Assembly (NCBI GenBank): GCA_009731375.1
Contig: BJOX01000022.1
Coordinates: 699,775 to 763,774, forward strand
From: Paulinella micropora
Lineage: Eukaryota; Cercozoa; Imbricatea; Euglyphida
Reading direction: 5' to 3'
DNA length: 64,000 nucleotides
The notes under the pieces were generated by a model that had not been told where the DNA came from, searched no databases, and saw only the letters and a list, made by a program, of their open reading frames with translations. Positions 34,591 to 45,537 of the stretch are shown piece by piece. Within the stretch, counting starts at the first letter, position 1. Every line of letters starts with the position of its first letter. Both the position numbers and the translations under genes were made by a program.

Positions 34591-34771
34591 CAAACATTTT
34601 CAAGAAGCACAAGCGGAAGACATAATATTTAAAGTATATACAAAAAAAGAAACCCTTCAAAGATACAGCAAGGCAATTAAGTTTTGGACAGAGCAAAGAG
34701 ATAAAGCATTATCTGAACCTTCAACTTCTTTAAATATATGTAAATATGTGATGAAGCAGTTGAGGAACTAA
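34541..34771 (+). CDS. Small hypothetical PLV protein
   Basis: The 76-residue frame starts inside the end of the preceding gene (MTAILRQADKELKELYNKHF). It is charged and probably helical. I recognise no family. Confidence 0.4.
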   Translation: MTAILRQADKELKELYNKHFQEAQAEDIIFKVYTKKETLQRYSKAIKFWTEQRDKALSEPSTSLNICKYVMKQLRN

Positions 34772-34843
34772 AATTAAGGGCTATGATAATGTTGAATTAA
34801 AGAAGTAAAATCATTTAAAGAAATAAACATTATTACATATACA

Positions 34844-35022
34844 ATGGGGAGGCGAAAAAAAATCTTACAATTGAAGACAGACAAAAAGAAAACAACGAAA
34901 AGGCTCTAGAATATTATTACAGAAATAAAGATGAAATAAATAAAAAGAGAAAGGAACATCTAAAAGAACAAAATAGGAAACTTAAAGAATATGAGGAAAT
35001 AATTAAATCAAAATCAATATAA
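34844..35022 (+). pseudogene. Short coiled-coil protein, frameshifted in an A tract
   Basis: ATG follows ATATACA. The start (MGRRKK) and the rest (LTIEDRQKENNEKALEYYY, then KKRKEHLKEQNRKLKEYEE) are in different frames separated by a run of eight As. A one-base change in that run would join them. Charged helical protein, function unknown. Confidence 0.45.
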
Positions 35023-35049
35023 AAAACAAAATAAACAATCATTTTTTTC

Positions 35050-35083
35050 GCCGTTGGAATTGAAATCATTTCGACGGGGGTAT
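35050..35083. repeat. Inverted repeat, right arm
   Basis: It is the inverted partner of 34,004-34,037. The arms agree at 25 of 34 positions, including perfect 9- and 10-bp ends. Confidence 0.6.
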
Positions 35084-35220
35084 GGGTGAATTTTATGTTA
35101 AAGACAAGGGCACACCACTATATAGAGGCACACAGGGACACAGGACACACCCAACATTTGAGATGTCAAAATTATTTTAATTTTATAAAATTATATTTCC
35201 TTAAATATATTCACCAAACA

Positions 35221-38200
35221 ATGGAGACACATACCTATAACGGCAAAGTCTACAGGTTGGATAGATTAAAATCAAATCAATCAGGGGTCAGGATGTGCTA
35301 TATATCAAACCGAAGGAAAGGAAGTATAAGATAGATACACCGACCGCCCAAAATTACTTAAACCAAGTAAGAGGCGCTGTGTATTTTGAGCACCACACTA
35401 TACCAATAGCACCGACCTCACCAAACATTGAAGAAAAGAAAGATAGAAAAGAAAATGTCGAAGACTTGATGCGGTATGGGAATTACGAAATCAAGCGAGG
35501 TGACAGAAAGGAACACAAATTAGGAATTAACGAAAGTATTTATTCGGTTAGGTTGAATGGAAACTTTCGTTCATTTACTATGCGAAATGTTATGAGATTT
35601 GTTGATATTATTTTGAATGACTTTCTCAAAAGACAAAATCCAAATAATATGGTTAATTTAGGGATTGAGTTTGTAGATTATTATGGAAAGGTATCTACGG
35701 GACTTCATAAGATTAATCAAATTTCTGTGGATGATGTCTTAGAAAGATTGTTGGCAATTTCAGAGCAACGAATTTTTATATACAGACGAAAAAGGCACTA
35801 ATTTAGATAAATTAAGGTTTGTATTAAAACCTGTTTAGCAAGGCTACAGGTTTTGAATAAATTAGATGTCTATAAAAAGAAAGGGGTAATTCAAATCAAA
35901 AATGACGACAACATATGCTTAGGTAGTGCGATCGTTGTTGTGAAAGCAAAAATTGAAAAACACCAGATATTGATGGGACGAAAAATTCAAGAGGAGTTAG
36001 CTAAAGAACTACACAAAGCAAATGTAATTGAGGATGTGTGCGGTATTCCGGAAATTAGCAAATGTAATTGAGGATGTGTGCGGTATTCCGGAAATTAATA
36101 CCTTTGCTGATTTCATTAAATATAATTTGGTTATTGTTGAATTCCCTGATAAAATAGTTTATAAAACAGAACTTGAAGATGAGAAAGGAGAACGGCTTAC
36201 AAACATATACATTATTAAAACAGAAGGCCACTACGATGCCATAACTAATATGAAATCTATGGTAGGAAAAAAGAATTTCTGTGAGTTATGTTTCAGAGGC
36301 TATATGGAAAGACACTCCTGTGAAAGTAAATGTGGGTATCTGTGAAACAAAAGGATGTTTAGGTATTAATGACAGAAGTGAATGCAAGGAATGTCGTTCC
36401 TGCTGTAGAAACTTTCCTAATAAGCAATGCTTTGAAAATCATAAAGGAAGCACTTGTGATATCAAAGCGAAATGTAAGGGATGTGGCTTAAACTACAGGA
36501 AGAAGGATATTCATAAGTGCGGGTATGCTAAGTGCAGTAATTGCAAACTAGTGAAACCGCTTGATATCAATGCGAGATTACAAAGAAAGAAATCTTACAG
36601 CCTTCTGAGAAATACATATTCTTGATTTTGAAGCTACACATGACACTGGCGAGCATATCGTAAATTACACTGAAAGCCAGTATTTTGATGAAAAGCAATC
36701 ACCCGTTATCTATAAGTATTAAAGATTTCTGTTTGTGAGCCCTTATCAGAGTTTCCTAAAACCTTTGGACTGGCAGAACTTAAAAAAGGTTTCTTTCCTC
36801 ACTTCTTCAAATACAGCTAAAAATAAAAACTACGTCGGAGTTATTCCACATAAGAAACATTACGGCTACGACACTATGAAAGAAGGTAAGAGAAAGGAGT
36901 TTCTGGAATGGTATCAAGAGCAGGTAAGCAGTCATAACCACTTTGATATGGCTAAGGAAATAGCAGAGTATTGTCATAGCGATGTTGATATTTTAAGAAA
37001 GGGCTGTATGGATTTTAGAAAGCAGTTTTTAGAGTTCGGTATTGACCCTTTTCAATATACTACAATCGCGAGTTGTGTTATGGCCTTATACAGAGCAGAC
37101 TATATGCCAGAGAACTCAATCGCTGTTTTGAAGGCGGAAAAAAAGAACAGGATGACTTCAAGGGTATGTGTTGAATGGTTGGCTTGCAGGGCAAGATTAG
37201 ATAAGACAGACATTAAACACGCATTCAATGGTGGTGAAAAAATATTTAATCTGTCTGGCACCAAAGTGTATGTGGATGGATGGGACGAGAAAAACAAAAC
37301 CGCTTACGAGTTTTATGGGTGTCATTGGCACGGCTGTCAGAAATGCTTTAACAGAAGCACAATGAACATTAGGAAAAATAAAATTATGGGCAAACTACAC
37401 AAGGAAACACAGATGAGAGAAAGACAATTAAAAGAACAGGTCAGGATGGTAGCCATATGGGAATGTGAATGCAGGATTATGAAAACAAGCGAAAGTTTAG
37501 CGGAAGACACAAACGAACGGATTATTGAACAGGAAGGCTTAATAGCACGAGAAGCAATGTTTGGGGGCAGAACAAATGCTTTAAGTTTATATTGGAAAGC
37601 CAGACACAACAATGAATATGCGAACTACATTGATGTATTTTCATTATATCCGACTGTAATGTATTATGACCCATATCCCAGCGGGCACCACAGCATTCAT
37701 AGACCAACTAATGAAGGAGAACAAACAGATATGAAGAACAAAATTATCCAAAAGGAATATTTCGGATTAGCAAAAATTAAAATGCTACCGCCGAGAGGAT
37801 TACTACACCCAGTCTTACCTAAGGCCGACAGAGGTAAGATGATGTATTACTTATGTAATAAATGCGGAACAACCAACCAAAAGGGAGAATGTGAGCATAC
37901 AGATAATAAACGAGCACTAACAGGCACTTGGGCTACTCCTGAGATTTACAAAGCACTAGATAAGGGATACAAGATATTGAAAGTTTATGAGGTATGGCAC
38001 TGGGCTGAACAGAGCAACAGCCTATTTAAAGTGAAGCAGGAAGCAAGCAGATACCCCGACGGCTGTATCACGGAAGAAGCTAAAAACGAGTACATAAACA
38101 ATATGGAAGCTAAGATGGGTGTTAGAATGGATAAAGATAAAATAGAAAAGAACTCAGGACGGCGGGCGGTTGCTAAGTTGTGCTTGAATTCATTGTGGGG

Positions 38201-38985
38201 GAAATTTGGAGAAAAACAAAACAAAACACAACAAAATTATCAATGACAAGGATACTTTATACAAGGTCATAAATGATAAATCTGTTGATAACATTAATAT
38301 CAATATTATCAATACCAAATCATAGAAGTAAGTTATGATTTGAAACAAGATGCTGTGAGCGACCCTATCAAAACAAATATTATTGTAGCTATCTTTACTA
38401 CCGCACACGCCAGAATGAGACTTTATGATAAGATGGATGAGCTTGGAGATAGAGTATTATACCACGACACAGACAGCATAATATATACTACAAATAAGGA
38501 AAATGATGAAACTGATGTGGAAACAGGAGACCAATTAGGAGAATGGACAGACGAATTACACGGGGCTAAAATTAAGACATTTGTCGGAGGTGGGCCGAAA
38601 TGTTATGGCTATCTATTAGACAACTGGAAAGCGAGTATGAAAGTGAAAGGATTTAGTATGAACTATGAAAGCAACAAAGCCTTAAATCTCGTTAATATGT
38701 TTAGTGTGATAAGTTGTGGATTGGATATCAAGGATACGAAGTTATTTGAAAGTGGTAATAAGGAATTAGTTGGTTTATTAAAATCTGACGAAGAAAGATG
38801 TATCGCCAAACGACTTGAGAAATCAGGCAAGGTATTAATTGTAGAAAACAGCAAGATAACAAGAGACAAACAAAAAAAAAATGACGAGTGAATACTTAGA
38901 AAAAATATTCAGCTTTACTTACACTAAAAGAAATATTATAGGTATTGTAGATAATGCGATTGAAACACGGCCGTTCGGATATTAA
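35221..38985 (+). pseudogene. polB: Protein-primed DNA polymerase B, heavily mutated
   Basis: It would replicate the PLV genome. Pieces in several frames give the N-terminal region (METHTYNGKVYRLD; RGAVYFEHHTIP), a Cys-rich insertion (36,340-36,560), exonuclease motif I (ILDFEATHDTGEHIVN, about 36,620), motif A (YIDVFSLYPTVMYYDPYPSG), KRALTGTWATPE, motif B (KLCLNSLWGKFGE), motif C (YHDTDSIIY) and the C-terminal TYTKRNIIG ... ETRPFGY. At least eight lesions are visible, including a 40-bp tandem duplication (36,018-36,097) that shifts the frame. Exonuclease motif II is not seen, which points to an internal deletion near 36,690. No active enzyme is possible. Confidence 0.9.
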
Positions 38986-39079
38986 GGATATTTGTGAGGG
39001 AGGAAGTCAGAACAAAATATTAATTAATTAATTTTTTTAATAAAATCTTTTTACCAGTCTATATAGACCAATTTCCACC

Positions 39080-39352
39080 CTCACCAGACTACGCGAGAAG
39101 TTTGAAAAACTTTCAATTGAAAATGAAACCTTCACATTGAAAGATATTCAAAAGGTAATTCAAGACCAAATAAAGGAAATTGAGAATAGTAATTCATCAA
39201 AACCAAAGGATACTTTTCCATTTGGTAAATATCGCGGGAAGAAAATTCAAGATGTAGCGCTTATCGATAAGCCATATTTGGAATGGGTTATCCGTCAGCC
39301 GTGGTTTGAGAAATTTACAGACATTAAAAGTGAAGTAAAAAAATATATGTAA
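39080..39352 (+). CDS. Small FGKYRG-motif protein
   Basis: The frame includes LREKFEKLSIENETFTLKDI before the first good ATG (39,137) and then FPFGKYRGKKIQDVALIDKP and YLEWVIRQPWF. The FGKYKGkxxxdV...YLxW pattern resembles DUF3820-type domains found near nucleases. A related copy lies at 39,730-39,870. Confidence 0.55.
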   Translation, partial: LTRLREKFEKLSIENETFTLKDIQKVIQDQIKEIENSNSSKPKDTFPFGKYRGKKIQDVALIDKPYLEWVIRQPWFEKFTDIKSEVKKYM

Positions 39353-39373
39353 TAAAAATTATTTTGCTCAAAG

Positions 39374-39604
39374 ATGGCTTTGTATAAGATGAGCGAACTC
39401 AACACCAAACAGGACTACTTAAATGAAATTGAAAAATGGAACATTGACGGTGAAATAAAAAAGCAAACAATTAAATGGACTAAACCTGACATTGTACCTT
39501 TCTATGAACAATACAAGCAGAGGGATGACAATGTTGAAGTCATTCTTCCTTCGACCGCAGCCATACAAAAAATAATAAATGACGATTTAAGGCAACTGAT
39601 TTGA
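39374..39604 (+). CDS. Small hypothetical PLV protein
   Basis: 76 residues (MALYKMSELNTKQDYLNEIE), charged, ending just where the hairpin-rich insertion begins. Unrecognised. Confidence 0.4.
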   Translation: MALYKMSELNTKQDYLNEIEKWNIDGEIKKQTIKWTKPDIVPFYEQYKQRDDNVEVILPSTAAIQKIINDDLRQLI

Positions 39605-39918
39605 AAGAGACAGGAATTACCGAAATTACGGCGGATGCTTCCGCCGTAGGCGGTAAGGCTAATGTGAGCGAAGCGTCACAATGTGGCGAAGCCACTTGTG
39701 AAGGTGAAGAGATAGCACCGCACGAAGCGGACATTTTTCTTCAATATGGTAAGTATAAAAAAATGAAAATTGAAGATGTCGCTAAGATTGATAAACCATA
39801 CCTTGAATATTTAATTCAACAACCTTATTTTAATAACAAAGATGCGGTAAAAAATATCTCTGATGATACATCACATTCCGTTTTATTTATTTTTTTTTGC
39901 TTTATTGATCTTCTATAA
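39601..39918 (+). CDS. Second FGKY-type protein with a hairpin-rich insertion
   Basis: The C-terminal half (LQYGKYKKMKIEDVAKIDKP, YLEYLIQQPYF) is a paralogue of the 39,137 gene. Its first 40 codons are a GC-rich stretch of three consecutive hairpins that stays in frame and looks inserted. The end near 39,900 faces the minus-strand virion genes. Confidence 0.45.
   Translation: MKETGITEITADASAVGGKANVSEASQCGEATCEGEEIAPHEADIFLQYGKYKKMKIEDVAKIDKPYLEYLIQQPYFNNKDAVKNISDDTSHSVLFIFFCFIDLL
39628..39695. repeat. Three consecutive mini-hairpins
   Basis: ACGGCGGATGCTTCCGCCGT (39,628-39,647) has an 8-bp stem. GTGAGCGAAGCGTCAC (39,664-39,679) has a bulged stem. GTGGCGAAGCCAC (39,683-39,695) has a 5-bp stem with a GAA loop. 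Their GC content is far above that of the surrounding PLV. Confidence 0.75.
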
Positions 39919-41147
39919 AATTAGCGATAATATTGACATTTCCTCCATTATTAGTAGTGGAAACTGATTTCTGTGTAAAAGTTAATACATCACTTGGAGA
40001 CAAATAAATATCATAATTTCTTAGATTGATTTGTTGAGTTGAATTAGCATTAACATATATTTTAAAAATCGTCGTTCCGTTGGCGATAGCAGTCGCTGTT
40101 GTGTCGGTATCAAGTATTGAATATTTCGTATCTACATCTGCATACACTGCTCGTGTTAAAGTTCCTTCAACACCATTCTTACTATATTCGTTTTTCCGTC
40201 TTCATTACTAATACTTATCAATGATGGATATACTAATGAATGATTGTCTAAGTTAGCACCACCACTATCATATTTTGCCTTATTCCTTATAATCAATATC
40301 GGTCTTTCTGTAGTGTGTGCAACTTCACTACCCTCAATTGAATTTGTTATGCTAGTATTAATAGTATTTGACCCCCTCAATGAATAAACTGGCACTTGCT
40401 GTTTTAAGAGTTTGTATTCCAGTCGCTGCATCATTTTTCATTACTGCTGTAAAAGGTAATGTTGTATTTCGCAGAATTACACCAGTATTAGCATTTGCAT
40501 AGTCAATCATATGAATTAATTGAAATAATCCTGTTATGGGATTTTCAATATGAAACTTAATAGCACCAAACCCAAGATACTGAAATTGAATTTGAAATAC
40601 ATTTCCTGTGCTCCAAAATACTTCGGGCATAGCCGAAGTTCCATCGCAAGGGTCGTCTCAGTCTTCTTGGTCGATATAATTTGCGACACCTCCTTAAAAA
40701 TGTGCAATATTCATTCCTGCGCTATTTTTGTAAAAGTAAAATCCATCAAAAAGTTCATTTCCTATTCCGATATATGAATAATAATCTTTTGTGTCATCCG
40801 TTGTCCATATAGCAGTAAAGCGGGCGAGGACACCCGTTCCAGTTCTATATTTTATTCTCCTTTTACTTACCAGTCTAGCATCCGCCGTGGCATCCGCTTG
40901 AGTTCGTAATTCAGCCATCTTATACAAAAATGACACAGATGATTTTGTTTCTGTTTTTGTCCATATCCTAGTATTAATGGTATATGGAAAGATTTCCTGT
41001 AAAACTGGTGTTAATTGACCTACTACTGCTTCGCCAAAAGCGGTTTTTGAAATTATTTGTTTCAATATCACCGTCATATCCAACTTTGACATTTATAAAT
41101 TCTCCATCAGGATTTTCTCCGATTAAGTTTCTCTGGTGAGTTTTCAT
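39902..41147 (-). pseudogene. PLV fibre-like virion protein, broken
   Basis: Reading leftward: MKTHQRNLIGENPDGEFINV with KVGYDGDIETN, VGQLTPVLQEIFPYTINTRI, RYRTGTGVLARFTAIW, GIGNELFDGFYFYK, then NVFQIQFQYLGFGAIKFHIE and the C-terminal region ending NVNIIANFIEDQ. This pattern is known from structural proteins of algal viruses and PLVs that resemble phage fibres. Frame changes occur near 41,070, 40,690, 40,400 and 40,150. A TGA near 40,652 (EDxDDPCDGTSAM) stands where Trp is expected. Confidence 0.65.
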
Positions 41148-41320
41148 TGATATTTTAGAATTGTGATTCGTGCTCCGCACTCTCTCTTATTCTAAAACAT
41201 CGTTTTTTATTTTGAAAAAAAAATAATGAATCTATTAATTTTTTGTTTTTTTTGTTTTTCACGATGTTTATGAGCAAGCGAAAATGAGCGTAGCGAATGA
41301 AAGCGACGCTCATAAATATC
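41148..41320. repeat. Palindromic intergenic module M1
   Basis: Between the major capsid stop and the fibre start. Outer stem TTTATGAGC (41,267-41,275) with GCTCATAAA (41,308-41,316); a second stem TTTTAGAAT with ATTCTAAAA enclosing GTGCtccGCAC; and ACATCG paired with CGATGT across a T-rich spacer. The same architecture recurs in M2 and M3. Confidence 0.85.
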
Positions 41321-42759
41321 AACTCATCAAAATTTCAACTCCCTTAACAAGCACACTATGTCGAAGAATGGCAAATGTGTAGTGATTGAGATTGTTTCCT
41401 GCGGTAGTTGAAACGAATTCATATCGTCGTTCAGTATCAAGGCTCAATCCGCTTACCTCATAGCCGTCGGTATCCTTATCACACAGCGGGCGGTTGTTAT
41501 CCCAAGTATCGACATGGAACCAGTTGTAATGAGACATCGCTGTTTAGGATAGAACTTCCCTTCAACTTATCCTTCAAAATCATATAGTCCTCATTCTCAG
41601 AGGTGTCAATGTCAAATTGTTGAAGACGAGAGCCATCCAGAGTTGTATAATATGAAATAATCTTTGCATCCGCTCTGTTATCATTGTCGAAAGCAGTATT
41701 TTTATTTTCATCGTTGTGGAATGCGGAAGTATAAATTCTTCTAATTCTCTCACCCTGTGAGCGGTTCATTTTTACTAAAAAATTTTGGCTTGCTGTTTGG
41801 AGGTTCTGCTTCCAAGAGATAGGGTATTCAATCTTAAATGGGAAACCTTCTCCCGCAATCTTCTGCTGTATACCAAGGACGACATTTGGATCAGTCTCTA
41901 CGGCAAGAAACAGATTCAAGTTTGAAATAGTAGCACCAACAGCCACCTGTGCGGCACCAGTAGAAATACTGCTTGCATCAGTTCCATAGAAAGTAGAGCG
42001 GTTAGTGCCCTCCCAGACAATCCTCAGATCCAAAATTTCATTAAAACCGATAGTCTTATCTAATTCAAAAACAGTTCCAAAAATGATACCCAAAGGAAGT
42101 TGAACTTTAATGACAGGGGTAGCCGATGCATTACCGCCTCCTTCAAAATACTTAGCCTCCTCATACTCAACATTGACAAGACTATAGGTTCCACCACCAC
42201 TTGCAGCAGTTGCTGTATCATTATGACGGCGAGCAGAGACAAGTGGCACATCAAAGTATGCTAGAAGAGCATACCTAACATGATCTGAGTCTACAGCATC
42301 AACAAGTGTTTTTCTCTCTGCTCTAGTTCCGACATCAATCTTTCCTGCATTACACTTTTGAAGCATAGCCCCGCTAGATACACCCGCTCCGTGGTTTTCA
42401 AGTGCCACAAATTTTTCATATTTAATTTCGGGCTTCCAAATCATCTTAGTGTGATTACCTACGTGTTGTAGATTACATAAATATTGACCGCTTCGGCTTC
42501 GCAGTTCAATTCTTTGTATCATAGGCAAGCAATCCATAAACATACGATTGTAGCAAGCAGAAGCATCAGGAGTGTAAGTAAATCGCAATACACTACGGGC
42601 GAGGTTCAAAGGGCGGGTAGGGATTTCAAATGTGCTTTCATTACCTCCAGCAGTAGTAATTTTAACATCAGCCGACCCTTCACGGCTAGTAAGTTTGTTC
42701 AATTCATGGAGCAGTTCCTTAGTCTGATGGAATAGTTCTCCTCCGTATTGGACAGGCAT
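41319..42759 (-). pseudogene. mcp: Major capsid protein, double jelly roll, C-terminal frameshift
   Basis: It forms the hexons of the virion. The start chosen is MPVQYGGELFHQTKELLHEL at 42,759. Long strand-rich sequence follows (TFEIPTRPLNLARSVLRFTY, MIQRIELRSRSGQYLC, KVQLPLGIIFGTVFELDK), typical of PLV capsids. The frame shifts near 41,530, and the last strand region (NWFHVDTWDNNRPLC, then NHYTFAILRHS) ends at 41,319. Otherwise the gene is well kept. A palindrome lies 26 bp before the ATG. Confidence 0.88.
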
Positions 42760-42784
42760 TTTTTGTTTTGTTGTTGAAGTATAG

Positions 42785-42810
42785 TTGTTTTCAATTATTG
42801 AAAACAACAA
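42785..42810. promoter_or_regulatory. Palindrome upstream of the major capsid gene
   Basis: GTTGTTTTCAAT and ATTGAAAACAAC flank TT/AT, giving a near-perfect 25-26-bp dyad. The same core GTTTTCAAT...ATTGAAAAC precedes the protease gene at 45,481-45,498. It may be an operator. Confidence 0.55.
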
Positions 42811-42873
42811 ATCGTAAATTAACTAATTCACCAGAATATATTTATAGAAAAAATAAATAATTTTAAAAATTAA

Positions 42874-43626
42874 TTATCTCGCCTTTAACAAATTGAAGAA
42901 TGAATTAAATAAACTAAAATAATTAGTTTCACGATAAACCAGTAATGTCATAACGACTCCCAAACCATTAAGATTAATCGCTTGGTCATTTTCGTCCGTC
43001 AAGTAAAACCTAAATACAGACCCAAAAGGAATTTCGTTGGCAGTGTATATTTCTTGAAGCACGTGATTATCACCTTCATTTACCAAATCCGATTGAAGAT
43101 ACAAAGTTTTTTCACCAGTTAGAATAATTACATTTGGCGATTTAATAGTATTATTGGCGAAGAAATATGTGGAGTTTCTATCAAAACCCATTACTTCGTG
43201 AATATGGGTATCACCATCAAATATAAACCGCGGTTGAATTCCTTTATTTTCTGAAACACTAAATGTTAATTTTCCATCTTCTGGTTCTATGTTGGTATTA
43301 TCACTGGCTACCACATAAGTATAATTATTTGGGCTGTCTGCGGTTAGCACCTCCACCAGTTTATTTTTTAAGTTGTTCATTGTGTAGTTTCCCTCAGGTA
43401 TCGTAATTAAAGCCTCATACCCGTCTTCGGATAATGTAAAAGTATTGTAAGGACTGGCGACTGAGTAATACGACTTCGGCACATAAATATGAAGAATTTT
43501 ACAATGTGTGGGGGAATCTAGTCCCTTCATATTGACTTCGTGTGTAAAGTCGCTGTCTGTGCCTGTTATCCTATTTTTACTATTTATGTAGTAAATGGAA
43601 CTTGAACGACCGCCTTTATAGTCCAT
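42874..43626 (-). CDS. Minor capsid protein (penton), single jelly roll
   Basis: One of the few intact PLV genes, 250 residues. MDYKGGRSSSIYYINSKNRI, then HIYVPKSYYSVASPYNTFTL, ITIPEGNYTMNNLKNKLVEV, GFDRNSTYFFANNTIKSPNV and LYLQSDLV match the penton pattern of polintons and PLVs. It would sit at capsid vertices. The ATG lies at the edge of palindromic module M2. Confidence 0.85.
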   Translation of the reverse strand: MDYKGGRSSSIYYINSKNRITGTDSDFTHEVNMKGLDSPTHCKILHIYVPKSYYSVASPYNTFTLSEDGYEALITIPEGNYTMNNLKNKLVEVLTADSPNNYTYVVASDNTNIEPEDGKLTFSVSENKGIQPRFIFDGDTHIHEVMGFDRNSTYFFANNTIKSPNVIILTGEKTLYLQSDLVNEGDNHVLQEIYTANEIPFGSVFRFYLTDENDQAINLNGLGVVMTLLVYRETNYFSLFNSFFNLLKAR

Positions 43627-43771
43627 GATATTTAGAATTGCGCTTCGTGCTCCGCACTCTCACTTATTCTAAACATCGTTTTTTCTTTATTGAAAAAAAT
43701 AATTCGGTTTTCGATGTTTATCAACAAACAAGAATGAGCGAAGCGAATGAGAGTGAAGTTGATAAATATTA
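43626..43771. repeat. Palindromic intergenic module M2
   Basis: Between the protease stop and the penton start. Outer stem TTTATCAAC (43,717-43,725) with GTTGATAAA (43,758-43,766); second stem TTTAGAAT with ATTCTAAA around GTGCtccGCAC; ACATCG with CGATGT across the spacer. Confidence 0.85.
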
Positions 43772-43772
43772 T

Positions 43773-45473
43773 TTAGATGAATGTATTAAATCCCTCAACA
43801 TCTCCATAACCATTCTGTGCTTTTAATTTTTCAGCTGTTTCTTCTTTTAAGTCTGTGAAACCACTGGCGAATTTAAATTTAATACCTTTCGCTCTTTCCA
43901 TTAAAAATCTCATACTATGCCAACCGCATGTGTCGCTTGTATCAGATTGTTATTTTACTTGATTAACCTTCATTAATAAATAACTATCTGGATTACTTCG
44001 GTCAATTAGCAGTTTCATTTGTTGTTGGAAGTCTTCAGTAGGTTCATAAAGTGCTAATGGGTCATACACTTCAACACTCCTGTCTTTATCTAGGCTTATC
44101 CATACAGCGATCCAATGAGACCCTTTTTGATTATGATTGTCCGAATTCATAATAAATCCGTATCGCTTTCTGCTTCCGGGCTTCAACTTGTAGATTTCAT
44201 CACTGGCTATCGCTCCAAGATACCATCCATATTTTTTCATTATGTAATCTATTTCATTAGTCATTAGTCCACGACCCTCGCCCTGCTGTTGCTCGTCTGT
44301 CTGTGGTTGCTCTGGCTGTGGCTCCTCTGGCTGTGGCACCTCTGGCTGTGGCTCCGCAGAACTTGTGCTAGGGGGTGGTGCTACATCCTTCGGTTGTGTC
44401 TCCGCTGGTCGTGTATTTGTCATTTCAAATATCAGTTGTTTAGCATGCGAAGTTTCAAAACGTGGCGGGTCTATTGGCGATAGAGTGCTATTTACAGGAG
44501 TTTTTTTTTCTTCATTCTTTTTGCTTTCATTTTTATTGTTGTAAATCGTTCTAGTTTATCCCATCCACTTCTGCCGATGATATGTTTTCAGTGATTTTTT
44601 GTGTGTATAACCATCTCTTTAAACTAGTGGCGTAGTTGTTTGAACCTTTGTTTTTTATTATAGGGATATTAATGCCTGCTTTTTGAAGGTGATTTATTAT
44701 TGTATGATTTTTCATTGTTTGACACGTTTTTTTTCTCGTTTTCTCAGAGAACATTTCATCAATAATTCTTCGTCTCTTTTCTTCTTCGAAATCTTTTTCT
44801 TGTTTATTTACTTTGTCAGTTATATCAGTTATTTTTGGGGAAGATGTTGTTGTGGTTTTCTTAGGTTTATTTATCGTTGAAGGGGGATTCGGTTTCGCTA
44901 TAATTGGTGGCGCGACTTGTGCCGTCAATAATCCCTGTCTATGTAGTCGTTCAGCATTTAGATCCTGAATAAGTCGTTGTTCCTTCTTCTGTTCCCTATC
45001 CTTTTCTTCCTATCTTTCCTTAATCTCCGCCAGTTCTCTTTTATGTTCCCTGTCCTTTATTTCTTTTTGTTCCTTCGCATCGGCTATGTCTTCTCTTTCT
45101 TTCCTCTTCTTTCCCTCGTCTAAATCCTCCCGTGCTGTCTTTTCTTTTTTCTCTATGGCTTCAATACCTTCATACTTTTCCTTTCTGAGTTTGTCTAAGT
45201 GGTCTTGAATTGCTGTTCTTGTATTCTGCTCAATCTCAGACAGTGGACTTTTCTTAAGTCCTCCTTCTTTGCTTTTTTCTTTGCTTTTGGTCTGCTTAAG
45301 TATTTCATAAAAAGTTTAACGATTTGAAGTGTGCTCATATCATTTGTTTTCTTACCGAAATTAAGATAATATTTTTTACCCTTCTGGATAATGTAAGGCC
45401 TCCCGCTCTTATTCCTATAAACTCGCGGTGGACGGACTTTTGCCCTTTTCACATTCTTAGTCTTAGCAACCAT
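43773..45473 (-). pseudogene. Coiled-coil protein with C-terminal Ulp1/adenain-type protease
   Basis: From MVAKTKNVKRAKVRPPRVYR at 45,473 the protein has a basic start with SGRPYIIQKGKKYYLN, a long charged coiled coil (45,280-44,960), a Pro/Thr linker and a helical part to 44,551. The C-terminal protease follows: GSHWIAVWI (catalytic His), VEVYDPLALY (Asp) and, after a shift at 43,950, DTCGWHSMRFLM (Cys). A TAG near 45,013 and several shifts break it. Such proteases process capsid proteins in polintons and PLVs. Whether coiled coil and protease were one protein is my inference from the run of frames without other starts. Confidence 0.75.
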
Positions 45474-45480
45474 TGTTTTT

Positions 45481-45498
45481 GTTTTCAATATTGAAAAC
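45481..45498. promoter_or_regulatory. Palindrome upstream of the protease gene
   Basis: GTTTTCAATATTGAAAAC, a perfect 18-bp dyad, ends 8 bp before the start codon at 45,473. It matches the dyad before the major capsid gene. Confidence 0.6.
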
Positions 45499-45537
45499 AA
45501 AGATATTATATTAACAAAAAATATTTATACATAATTT

